From NCBI GenBank assembly GCA_017745075.1, contig JAGIAD010000011.1, positions 62,001-126,000 of the forward strand: a DNA stretch of 64,000 bases. Direction: 5' to 3'. Shown here in pieces: positions 43,737 through 51,475 of the stretch. The notes beneath the pieces were generated by a model. The model saw only the letters and a list, made by a program, of their open reading frames with translations. It was not told the DNA's origin and ran no database searches. Source of the stretch: Sphingobacteriaceae bacterium. GTDB lineage: Bacteria > Bacteroidota > Bacteroidia > Sphingobacteriales > Sphingobacteriaceae. Each line of letters opens with the position of its first letter. Positions within the stretch are counted from its first letter, which is position 1. The position numbers and the translations under genes were made by a program.

Positions 43737-46700
43737 TTATAAAACAAGGTTAATCCCGAACGTAAATGTTCTTGGAATTGGATAAGCCCCTAAATCCTGC
43801 CCCTGGGCAACAGAAGTAAGGCCGTTTATGCTCACCTCAGGATTGCCTGGATAGCTGGTGAAGATGTAGGCATTTTGTACAGTGGTGTACAGGCGCAGGC
43901 TTCTCACATAAGGCATTTTTGTAAAGTTCCTGAAGGTATAACCTAATGCAATGTTGTTAATGGTAATATGCGAAGCATCATGAACCCATCTGCTCGAATT
44001 GGCGCGGTAGGCACCTGTTGTTCCGGCCAATGTACGCGGAACCTGGCCATTTCCGGGGTTTGCTTCTGATCGCCAGCGTTGCAACAATTCTGGCGGACCA
44101 TTAAAAACGCCATCAAGATTATAGGTACTCTCTTCTACGCCATTATAAAGATCATTACCATAAGTACCAGACAGCACAATATTAAGATCGAAATTCTTGT
44201 ACGAGAAGCTATTGGTAAAGCCGAATATGAAATCAGGATTAGGATTACCGATAATGGTCATGTCTTCAGGCCAGGTAATCTTACCATCGCCATTTAGATC
44301 TTTGTAGCGTACTGTTCCTGCCTGCGATAAGGTAGTTGGGCTTGTACCGTAGTATTTAGGGCCTGCATTGGCTTCTGCCTGGGTCATGAATACACCATCG
44401 AACACATAACCAAAATATTGGCCTATCGGCTTACCTACAATGGTTCTCCAGTCGGTAAACTCAGATAATACTCCCGAAGGGTTATCTGCAAAAGACACGT
44501 TATTTACCCCTATTTTCTTAACGATATTCCTATTGAAAGAGATATTAAAATCGGTGTTCCATTTAAACGCACCGGTTAAATTTTTGGTACTTAAGGTAAT
44601 TTCGTGTCCCCACTGCCTAATGTCGCCTAAATTGTCCTGTACGCTGGTATAACCTGATGAATGTGGTACCGGAACGGTGAACAACAAGCCATCTGTATAT
44701 TTGTTATAATAATCGTAGGTTAAATTAATCCTGTCTTTAAACAGGCCAATATCTATCCCCAGGTCTAACTGTTTGTTGCGTTCCCAAACCAGGTCAATAT
44801 TTCCCAAACCACTTTGTACCTTTCCGGGTGCCAGTACACTACCAAACACATAATTGCTATTGCCGATAGTTGGTGTATGCGCATAGTTCTGGTTGGCAAG
44901 GCTACCGCCAAACTCGTTTTGACCGGTTAAACCATAACTGGCACGTATTTTCAGAAAACTTATCTTAGAAAAATCCTTTAAAAATGCTTCTTCGCTGGCA
45001 ATCCAGGTAGCACCTATAGAAGGGAAAGTTCCCCACCTGTTATTCGAACCAAAGCGCGAAGATCCATCTCTCCTTACCGAAGCCTGAAGGGAATACCTGT
45101 TCTTATATGTATAATTTACACGGCTGAGGGCTGATAACATGCTCCAGGCATAAGCGGCCGAGGTATTTGTTGTAAAACGGGTAGCAGCACTTAAATAAGG
45201 TACACTATTATCAGGATAATCTCGCCCAACAATTTGCGAAGAGTAAATATCAAAACGTTGTGCAGTAAAACCGGCCAATACTTCCAATGAATGGTCTTTA
45301 GCGAAAACGTTCTTATAGCTCAACAGGTTTTCGTTTAACCAGGTGGTTGGGTTTTCGGTATACGATTCGCCCAAAGCTGTATCGTTGCTTCCTGCAGTAG
45401 GAAATTCGACCGGTACATCGTTAAATCCTCCAAATGCAGTAGATGGCACGAACTTTTTCGCCTGCATGTTGCCCAGGTCGAGATTGGCAGAAGTTCTGAA
45501 AGTAAAATGTTTTAAAAAACCGATCTCTGCAAAAATATTACCCAGCACACGTGTTCTTTTAACATCATCATTAATTTCAGTCAGCTGCCGCAACGGGTTC
45601 GCCCAAACAAACATGTTTGGAAAAGAGCCAACTCCTAAAGACAAAGAGCCATCTGTGTTATATGGCGATCCCATAGTAGGCATCATCAGCGTTGAAGCAA
45701 AAATTGCCCTTTGCCCATCTACATTGAAACCCGAGCTATTTGCCCTGTTTTGCCTGTTGTTGTGCTCAAGTTGTACAGATGGAGCAAGGCTTACCCCCAG
45801 CTTAATATTATCGGTTAGTTTTACATCGCCGTTTATACGCAGCGAAAAACGTTTATAACCGGTGTTTTTTACAATACCATCCTGATCAAAATAGCCTCCT
45901 GTTATGCTCAAGGCAGATTTATCATTGCCCGATGAAATGGCCAAACTATAATTCTGGGCGGCACCCTGACGGGTCAGTACATCGTACCAGTCTGTTCCTT
46001 TACCGTATTGTTCGGGGTTTTGGTAAGCGCCGGGTATGCCTCCGGTATAACCTTCATACAAAGCTTTATCTTCAAAAAAGCCTTTCATGTAGGTAGCCAG
46101 CTGTGTAGCGTCCATTACCTCGGGCTTCAGTTCTTTCATGTTTTCAGCAAGCCCGTAATAGCTGTTAAATTCAATTTTAGGTGCGCCTGATTTACCACGT
46201 TTGGTTGTAATGAGGATAACCCCATTGGCTCCGCGCGAACCATACATGGAAGTACTCGAAGCGTCTTTCAACACAGAAAAAGATTCTATCTCGTCGGGGT
46301 TGATGTTATTGATGTTATCGGGATTTCCAATCATGGGTATTCCATCAACAACAAAAAGCGGCCTTACTGATGAGGTTAGCGAGGCTGCACCACGTATGCG
46401 GATATCCATACCCTGCCCGGGCCGTCCGGTTCCCTGAGCGGCCTGTACACCCGGAAGTTTTCCCGTTAATCTTTCAGCAAATGTTCCGGTTGGCTGATCC
46501 TTGATATTTGCAGCCGATAAAGTTGCAACCGATCCAACCAGGTTTCTTGTGGTCTGCGTTCCGTAAGCCACCACAACTACTTCATTTAATGCGGTATTCG
46601 ACTCTGCCAGTTGAACATCAATATTGGTTCTGCCATTAATGGGCACCTCCAATTGAGCATAACCGATATAGGAAAAAACGAGGGTTCCGGTTAACTCAGG

Positions 46701-47147
46701 TATCGTTATGCTGTAGTGGCCGGCCTTATCGGTACTTGCGCCACCTGAAGAAGCGCCTTTGAGTTTAACAGATACACCGGGTAAAGGTAAACCCTTCGTA
46801 TCTGTTACTGTTCCCTTAACGGTAACAACTTTAACTTCTGAGGGTAAAAGTTCGTTTGTTTTTCTAACCACCACCATTCCCTGGATAAAGCTAAAAGATA
46901 CCCTTTGCCCTTCAAAACATTTCTCAAGAACAGTGGTTAAGGGGCTGTTTTTAACTTTTATGGTAACTGGTTTCGTGTTTTTGATAATATCTGCATCGCA
47001 CAAAATATCATAACCGGTTTGTTTACGGATTTTGTTGAAAATCTGCTCCAGTCTGGCATTTTTTTCTGATAAGGTTACCTGCTGGGCAAAGCCACTTGCG
47101 CTTACCTCCAGCAAACCGATAAGAAGAAAAAAAACGATCAGTTTCAT
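43737..47147 (-). CDS. SusC/RagA-family TonB-linked receptor with STN domain
   Basis: This is about 1136 aa from MKLIVFFLLIGLLEVSASGFA (ATG 47147), the signal peptide; the frame is open further upstream but not protein-like. The order is: STN domain (ARLEQIFNKIRKQTGYDILC), CarboxypepD_reg-like domain (VKGTVTDTKGLPLPGVSVKL), plug with VVVVAYGTQTTRNLVGSVAT and MYGSRGANGVILITTKRG, then the long barrel. The STN domain contacts the FecR anti-sigma factor, and fecR and an ECF sigma gene lie directly upstream, so substrate import controls its own transcription. It imports oligosaccharides with the SusD partner. Confidence 0.95.
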   Translation of the reverse strand: MKLIVFFLLIGLLEVSASGFAQQVTLSEKNARLEQIFNKIRKQTGYDILCDADIIKNTKPVTIKVKNSPLTTVLEKCFEGQRVSFSFIQGMVVVRKTNELLPSEVKVVTVKGTVTDTKGLPLPGVSVKLKGASSGGASTDKAGHYSITIPELTGTLVFSYIGYAQLEVPINGRTNIDVQLAESNTALNEVVVVAYGTQTTRNLVGSVATLSAANIKDQPTGTFAERLTGKLPGVQAAQGTGRPGQGMDIRIRGAASLTSSVRPLFVVDGIPMIGNPDNINNINPDEIESFSVLKDASSTSMYGSRGANGVILITTKRGKSGAPKIEFNSYYGLAENMKELKPEVMDATQLATYMKGFFEDKALYEGYTGGIPGAYQNPEQYGKGTDWYDVLTRQGAAQNYSLAISSGNDKSALSITGGYFDQDGIVKNTGYKRFSLRINGDVKLTDNIKLGVSLAPSVQLEHNNRQNRANSSGFNVDGQRAIFASTLMMPTMGSPYNTDGSLSLGVGSFPNMFVWANPLRQLTEINDDVKRTRVLGNIFAEIGFLKHFTFRTSANLDLGNMQAKKFVPSTAFGGFNDVPVEFPTAGSNDTALGESYTENPTTWLNENLLSYKNVFAKDHSLEVLAGFTAQRFDIYSSQIVGRDYPDNSVPYLSAATRFTTNTSAAYAWSMLSALSRVNYTYKNRYSLQASVRRDGSSRFGSNNRWGTFPSIGATWIASEEAFLKDFSKISFLKIRASYGLTGQNEFGGSLANQNYAHTPTIGNSNYVFGSVLAPGKVQSGLGNIDLVWERNKQLDLGIDIGLFKDRINLTYDYYNKYTDGLLFTVPVPHSSGYTSVQDNLGDIRQWGHEITLSTKNLTGAFKWNTDFNISFNRNIVKKIGVNNVSFADNPSGVLSEFTDWRTIVGKPIGQYFGYVFDGVFMTQAEANAGPKYYGTSPTTLSQAGTVRYKDLNGDGKITWPEDMTIIGNPNPDFIFGFTNSFSYKNFDLNIVLSGTYGNDLYNGVEESTYNLDGVFNGPPELLQRWRSEANPGNGQVPRTLAGTTGAYRANSSRWVHDASHITINNIALGYTFRNFTKMPYVRSLRLYTTVQNAYIFTSYPGNPEVSINGLTSVAQGQDLGAYPIPRTFTFGINLVL

Positions 47148-47212
47148 GATTAAAAATAGTTTATACCCCCTGTAACTTTTTTTATTACAGAGGTCATAAG
47201 GATAAAATTCCA

Positions 47213-47220
47213 TATCTTTG
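47213..47220 (+). promoter_or_regulatory. Plus-strand -7 promoter element antisense to the susC leader
   Basis: TATCTTTG matches TAnnTTTG on the strand opposite to susC. It is 66 bp upstream of the susC start codon and is followed after about 115 bp by a strong terminator in the same orientation. No plus-strand gene exists here. No clear -33 TTG was found. Confidence 0.5.
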
Positions 47221-47226
47221 ATTATT

Positions 47227-47336
47227 AGGTTGGTTCTATAATTTGTTTGATCTTATTATAATGTCTGTAAAGCAACAATCGCCTAAACCGCATTACGCGG
47301 GTAACCGGGGGCGCTGCAATCGCTCCTGGTTTTTTA
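47227..47336 (+). ncRNA. Predicted cis-antisense sRNA of the PUL
   Basis: The interval between the plus-strand TATCTTTG element and the plus-strand terminator would give an RNA of about 105-110 nt, transcribed opposite to the fecR-susC intergenic region and so antisense to the susC mRNA leader. Small antisense RNAs at exactly this place, between anti-sigma gene and susC, repress ECF-controlled PULs in Bacteroides (for example DonS of B. fragilis). The RNA itself is inferred; the promoter element and terminator are seen. Confidence 0.5.
47303..47335 (+). terminator. Strong rho-independent terminator on the plus strand
   Basis: AACCGGGGGCG (47303-47313) pairs with CGCTCCTGGTT (47321-47331), an 11-bp stem including G-T pairs, with a 7-nt loop and a T-run through 47335. 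It cannot serve the minus-strand genes around it, which would read it as an A-run before the hairpin. Confidence 0.7.
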
Positions 47337-47362
47337 GATAACTGTGCTGAAATGATGTACCA

Positions 47363-48547
47363 CTATTTCATAACAATTATCCTCCTTTCTTTCCCCTTTC
47401 CGTCTAAGTTGTCCATTTTAAAGCGTACCACTCCGGTAAGTGCCAGGCGTTTTAAAACTTCCGATACATTTTTAAAGCGCGATACCGTGCCCCATAAAGC
47501 TTTATCCTGGAGGTTATCCTGGTAAACTATGGTTACATCGTACCAGCGCGATATTTTTCGCATGATACTTTCAACAGATTCATTGGCGAACATAAAATAG
47601 CCGTTTTTCCAGGCAACGGCCTGTTCTGTATCTATATCTTTATTGAGTGCAATTGCTGCTCCTTCCTGTTCCGGAATTTCTGCTTGCTGCCCGGGTTTCA
47701 GGATCACTTTTTGTGTGCCGTTATTTACTTTCACGGCACCTTCGAGCAGGGTAACCTGACTGGCCGCCTCATCTTTATAGGCCATAATATTGAAATGGGT
47801 ACCTAATACCTCTACTTCTGCGCTGCCATAATTTACAACAAATGGTTTCGCCTTATTTTTAGCGACTTCGAAATAAGCTTCTCCACTAAGGGTCACCGAG
47901 CGCTTATTACCGGTAAACTGCGATGGGAATGACAATTTACTATCGGCATTTAACCAGACATGGGTCCCGTCTGACAGGACAACCTGGTAGGTTCCTCCTT
48001 TCGGCGTGGCTGCTGTAATCAATTCGTTTGAGGCAATGCTCCTGATCTGCGTACTAGGGTCTGCCGAACTGCCATCACTGTATGTTAACTTATTTTGATT
48101 GATAAATACTGCTTTCCTTTTCTCGCTGAGTTGCACGACTGCCCCATTCGAAAAACTTAACATGGCCGTATTTTTGCCCGGAGGGATATCGGTTTGGGCT
48201 ATATGCTGTAAACGGGGTTCAATTGTTCGGTTCAGATAGAACCATAATCCTGTGCCCAGGGCAATGAGGATAGAAGCAGCTACTGCAATGCGCGTTAGCC
48301 AGTCAATTTTTGCGCTGCCAGGGTTATGCTGGTCGCTTTCAACTTCAAGTTTACTGTTTACTTTCTGGAGTATCCTTTGTTCCAGGGCCTGCTCTGTTGC
48401 AGCAAAAGAATCAGGAATCTGCAGTGGCGTTTCAAGATTTGTATTATACCAATCATTGAACTCCCGTAATTCGTCTTCTGTGATGCTATGATCAAGCCAT
48501 TTCGAGGCAAGGTATCTGTATCTTTGTAATTCTTCTGAGTTTTCCAT
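47363..48547 (-). CDS. FecR-family anti-sigma factor
   Basis: This 394-aa protein has an N-terminal cytosolic sigma-binding part (about residues 8-80, RYLASKWLDHSITEDELREF), one membrane helix (about 84-108, IAVAASILIALGTGLWFYL) and a periplasmic FecR domain (about 175-270: TPKGGTYQVVLSDGTHVWLN, SGEAYFEVAKN, LGTHFNIMAY). The C-terminal DUF4974-type domain includes ISRWYDVTIVYQD. It holds the ECF sigma factor until the SusC STN domain signals. The sigma gene is 67 bases upstream. Confidence 0.95.
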   Translation of the reverse strand: MENSEELQRYRYLASKWLDHSITEDELREFNDWYNTNLETPLQIPDSFAATEQALEQRILQKVNSKLEVESDQHNPGSAKIDWLTRIAVAASILIALGTGLWFYLNRTIEPRLQHIAQTDIPPGKNTAMLSFSNGAVVQLSEKRKAVFINQNKLTYSDGSSADPSTQIRSIASNELITAATPKGGTYQVVLSDGTHVWLNADSKLSFPSQFTGNKRSVTLSGEAYFEVAKNKAKPFVVNYGSAEVEVLGTHFNIMAYKDEAASQVTLLEGAVKVNNGTQKVILKPGQQAEIPEQEGAAIALNKDIDTEQAVAWKNGYFMFANESVESIMRKISRWYDVTIVYQDNLQDKALWGTVSRFKNVSEVLKRLALTGVVRFKMDNLDGKGKERRIIVMK

Positions 48548-48614
48548 TTTTTAAGGCCTGTAACTATAATATCCATTGTAAAATGGAAATCCCTTAGTTA
48601 CCCCTAAAAAAAAA

Positions 48615-49175
48615 TCACAATAGGGTTAAAAAGAATTGATTAAGCCTTGCACGCAATGTTTTTATCGCCTTTCCCATGTGCGCCTCAACTGTTTTTTCAG
48701 AAATATTGAGTTCATGGGCAATTTGTTTCTGAGACATGTTAAGGTTTCTGCTCATACTGAACACCAACTGGCATTTTTCGGGCAGTTCGGAAACGTATTT
48801 ATCCAATGTTTCTTTCAGATCCAGAAATTCCAACCATTGTTGCGTAGAGTCGTCCAATACATTGCTGGCAATGCTCTGTGAATATTTTTGCTGATGGTAC
48901 TGTTTATCCAGTATTTTAATAATCCAGTATTTTACCGATGTAGTTAAATAGGCAGCTAACGTAGTGGTGATGGTAATAACGGCCCTTCTGTTCCAAAGCG
49001 ACATAAAGATGTTCTGCACCACTTCTTCTGCTTCTTCCATGTTACCCAGCTTTTTACTGGCTACGTAAAAAAGCTTTCTCCAATACCGATGATAAATCTC
49101 TGTAAAGGCAGAATGGTCTCCCTCTTTAAGGAAGCCTATCAATTCCTCATCAGTAAATGTGCCGTAGGCAGCCAT
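48615..49175 (-). CDS. ECF RNA polymerase sigma factor
   Basis: This 186-aa sigma-70 family protein of the ECF type has sigma2 at about residues 20-90 (FTEIYHRYWRKLFYVASKKL, EAEEVVQNIFMSLW) and sigma4 at about 120-175 (LPEKCQLVFSMSRNLNMSQK, NISEKTVEAHMGKAIKTLR). Together with the following fecR and susC genes it forms the trans-envelope switch that turns on this PUL. Confidence 0.95.
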   Translation of the reverse strand: MAAYGTFTDEELIGFLKEGDHSAFTEIYHRYWRKLFYVASKKLGNMEEAEEVVQNIFMSLWNRRAVITITTTLAAYLTTSVKYWIIKILDKQYHQQKYSQSIASNVLDDSTQQWLEFLDLKETLDKYVSELPEKCQLVFSMSRNLNMSQKQIAHELNISEKTVEAHMGKAIKTLRARLNQFFLTLL

Positions 49176-49502
49176 GACTCTTAAATTTCGCTTAATTTAT
49201 TAAAAAGATAAAGTTCCAGAAAAATTCTGCAATTAAGCAAGTCCTAATATATTAACTTTCTATTAAATATTACAGATTTATATACCCTCATCAACTCGGC
49301 ATGCTCACCCATTTATGCTGGGCTTGGAAAAACATTTGGTTAGCTGCTTAAATCTAACGTTACCCTGGCATTTAACTGTTATGTACTGTCATGCACACCA
49401 TTCGATACCGGCTTGATGCATTTGATCATCAGACAGATAAACAGCAGGTTACATCCATTGTAATAAAACCGTTGTTGTGTTTCTGCCTTGCCCCAATCTC
49501 CT
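49176..49502. other. Gene-free region upstream of the ECF sigma gene
   Basis: No open frame or RNA was recognised. The part next to the sigma gene (49190-49300) is very AT-rich and probably holds its promoter, though no clear TAnnTTTG match was found on the minus strand. Confidence 0.4.
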
Positions 49503-50225
49503 CTACCTGCCTACAATCTTTCTTGTTACAAATTCACTGAAAAACAAATCCCTGTAGATACTGCCTATCGGGATTTCGTTTGAACCTATATACACGGTAT
49601 TGTTATCAACTGAATCAATGTGCTTAACATTGATGACATAGGATTTGCTTACCCTCACAAACCGGTCTTTAGGCAACTGGTCGTAAATGGTTTTGATATT
49701 CATCGCTGTAATTACTTTTTGATTTTCGCTGTGCATCACAACATAATCTTTTAAGCCCTGAATAAAAAGAATGTTATCGAAATAAACCTTAAAAATCCGC
49801 CTGTCTGCCTTCACAAAGAAAAAATCGGCAGCTACCTGTTCAATATTGTTATTGATATAATCTGCCTTGAATAATTTAGAGTAGGTCTGCGCTTTTTCTA
49901 CAGCCTTCTGAAAACGCCCCAGTTTTACGGGTTTTATAAGGTAGTCTATCGCATCCACTTCGTAGCTGTTGGTCGCAAATTCAGAATAGGCCGTTGTAAA
50001 AACCACGAACGTTTCTTTCGGAATGGTCCGGGCAAATTCAATACCATTAATTCCCGGCATCTGTATGTCAAGAAAAATCAGTTCAACTTTATGGTTTTCT
50101 ATAAAGCCGGTAGCCGTTTCCGCACTGTTGAACGAACCGATCAGGTTCAAACCATTGGTTTGGCCAATCAACATTTCTATCGCCTCTCTTGCTAATGGTT
50201 CGTCGTCTACAATGATACAGTTCAT
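49503..50225 (-). CDS. LytTR-family response regulator
   Basis: This 240-aa protein has a receiver domain with acidic D7-D8 and phosphoacceptor D53 (FLDIQMPGINGIEF), the conserved FTTAY and the Lys in DYLIKPV. A LytTR DNA-binding domain follows (about 135-235: FFVKADRRIFKVYFDNILFI, RVSKSYVINVKHID). Its start overlaps the kinase stop by 4 bp, so the two are translationally coupled. The likely targets are the divergent TonB receptor and DUF4249 genes. Confidence 0.95.
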   Translation of the reverse strand: MNCIIVDDEPLAREAIEMLIGQTNGLNLIGSFNSAETATGFIENHKVELIFLDIQMPGINGIEFARTIPKETFVVFTTAYSEFATNSYEVDAIDYLIKPVKLGRFQKAVEKAQTYSKLFKADYINNNIEQVAADFFFVKADRRIFKVYFDNILFIQGLKDYVVMHSENQKVITAMNIKTIYDQLPKDRFVRVSKSYVINVKHIDSVDNNTVYIGSNEIPIGSIYRDLFFSEFVTRKIVGR

Positions 50226-51229
50226 AATTTTATAGCTAATGTTGTACAGTACGTTTCCGGTTTATCTTCTGTATTTAAAGTATAGGCACCCGGGAACAAA
50301 AGCTCCAGCCTGCGTTTCACATTTGCCAGCCCCAGGCCGCCAATGCGACCAACAGATTTGAGCAGCGGTTTGGAATTAATGCACTTAAAAAACAGTTCAT
50401 CATTCCTGACAACAAAATACAGGTGTACATACGACGGTTTTGTTGTATCATTATTGTGCTTCACTGCATTTTCTACAAACGAGATGAACAGCAAGGGAGG
50501 GATCTGTACGCCGCTCAAATCCCCCTCTTTCGAGATCAGGAAATCGAAACTATCTCTCCTCACTTTTTCTAAGTTTAAAAAATCCTCCAGGAAATGAATA
50601 TCCGACGTCAATAATACCTTATCCCTTGCGCTGTCATAAAGCTGGTAGCGAAGCAGGTCGCTCAGCTTCATTAGAACCTGCGAGGCCTTTTCCGGGTCCT
50701 TTTTCGTTAACACATTGGCATTGTTGAGCATATTAAATAAGAAATGCGGATTGATCTGGTTTCTTAACTGCTCCAATTCGGCATAAGTTTTAGACTGTTC
50801 CAGCTCGTAGATCAATTGCTTATCAGTCATTCCCTTCTGAAACAGTTTGATGGAAGATGAAGCCGCCAGCAGCAGTATAGTGAGAAAAGAAAAAAGCGGG
50901 ATGTTTAATCCGTGACCGTTATCAAAAGGGTTAAAAAAGTAACCGCAAACGGCTACTACAATCAAAATACCCATTACGGCCAGGCCATATGCAATGTTTT
51001 TATTCCTGAACAGAAATCTTGGTACCAGTACATACATATTAACATAAAACAACACAATAAAGTATATAAATACCACCACCGGATTTTCAATTACAGAAGC
51101 GCTTTTGAACAACACGATGCCAATAAAAGCAACGAGCAGTAAATGCCTCAGTATCCTGCGGTCGGGCGAAACCAGGAAGCGGAAGAGCACGTTTTCGCTA
51201 ACGAGCTGTTGATGAGCAAGTTTATCCAT
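50222..51229 (-). CDS. LytS-type sensor histidine kinase
   Basis: This 335-aa membrane kinase has four N-terminal helices (about residues 28-125), a coiled linker and a His_kinase domain with the phosphoacceptor H162 in NQINPHFLFNMLNN. A compact ATP-binding domain follows (FISFVENAVKHNNDT N-box, GGLGLANVKRRLELLF). No separate sensor domain is visible, so the signal is probably detected in or at the membrane. It is paired with the LytTR regulator that overlaps its stop codon. Confidence 0.95.
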   Translation of the reverse strand: MDKLAHQQLVSENVLFRFLVSPDRRILRHLLLVAFIGIVLFKSASVIENPVVVFIYFIVLFYVNMYVLVPRFLFRNKNIAYGLAVMGILIVVAVCGYFFNPFDNGHGLNIPLFSFLTILLLAASSSIKLFQKGMTDKQLIYELEQSKTYAELEQLRNQINPHFLFNMLNNANVLTKKDPEKASQVLMKLSDLLRYQLYDSARDKVLLTSDIHFLEDFLNLEKVRRDSFDFLISKEGDLSGVQIPPLLFISFVENAVKHNNDTTKPSYVHLYFVVRNDELFFKCINSKPLLKSVGRIGGLGLANVKRRLELLFPGAYTLNTEDKPETYCTTLAIKL

Positions 51230-51280
51230 TCAAAAAAATTGTTAAACAAATTTAATATTTAAAACGATGGCCAAATCTGC

Positions 51281-51314
51281 TTTTATACGAAAACGCGTGC
51301 TTTTTATACGAAAA
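51281..51314. promoter_or_regulatory. Direct repeat, probable LytTR operator
   Basis: TTTTATACGAAAA occurs at 51281-51293 and again at 51302-51314, exactly 21 bp apart (two helical turns), the usual geometry for LytTR dimers. An inverted TTTCGTAT lies at about 51352-51359, and ACGCGTG is repeated at about 51293 and 51332. The site is in the 246-bp gap between the kinase gene and the TonB receptor gene. Confidence 0.65.
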
Positions 51315-51431
51315 TACAGAACGCTATAAAAACGCGTGGACCGCAAATGAATTTCGTATTGCCAAGGCCTGCTTTGCTATAAAAGATACAGCCTTTGGTA
51401 TAATTAAAAAAACGCGGTTATTCATTAAGGA

Positions 51432-51439
51432 TAGCTTTG
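51432..51439 (+). promoter_or_regulatory. Promoter -7 element of the TonB receptor/DUF4249 pair
   Basis: TAGCTTTG fits TAnnTTTG and lies 36 bp before the ATG at 51476, giving a leader of about 30 nt. No well-spaced TTG is present upstream, which fits a promoter needing an activator such as the adjacent LytTR protein. Confidence 0.55.
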
Positions 51440-51475
51440 TGTCTCCATTGCCATTGTTTAATCGATTTTTAAAAG

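Noticed and set aside
34854-49175. PUL specific for pectin (rhamnogalacturonan)
   Set aside because: The GH106-like enzyme alone would suggest it, but no pectin lyases, GH28 or GH105 genes are present and GH20 does not fit, so the target glycan is left open.
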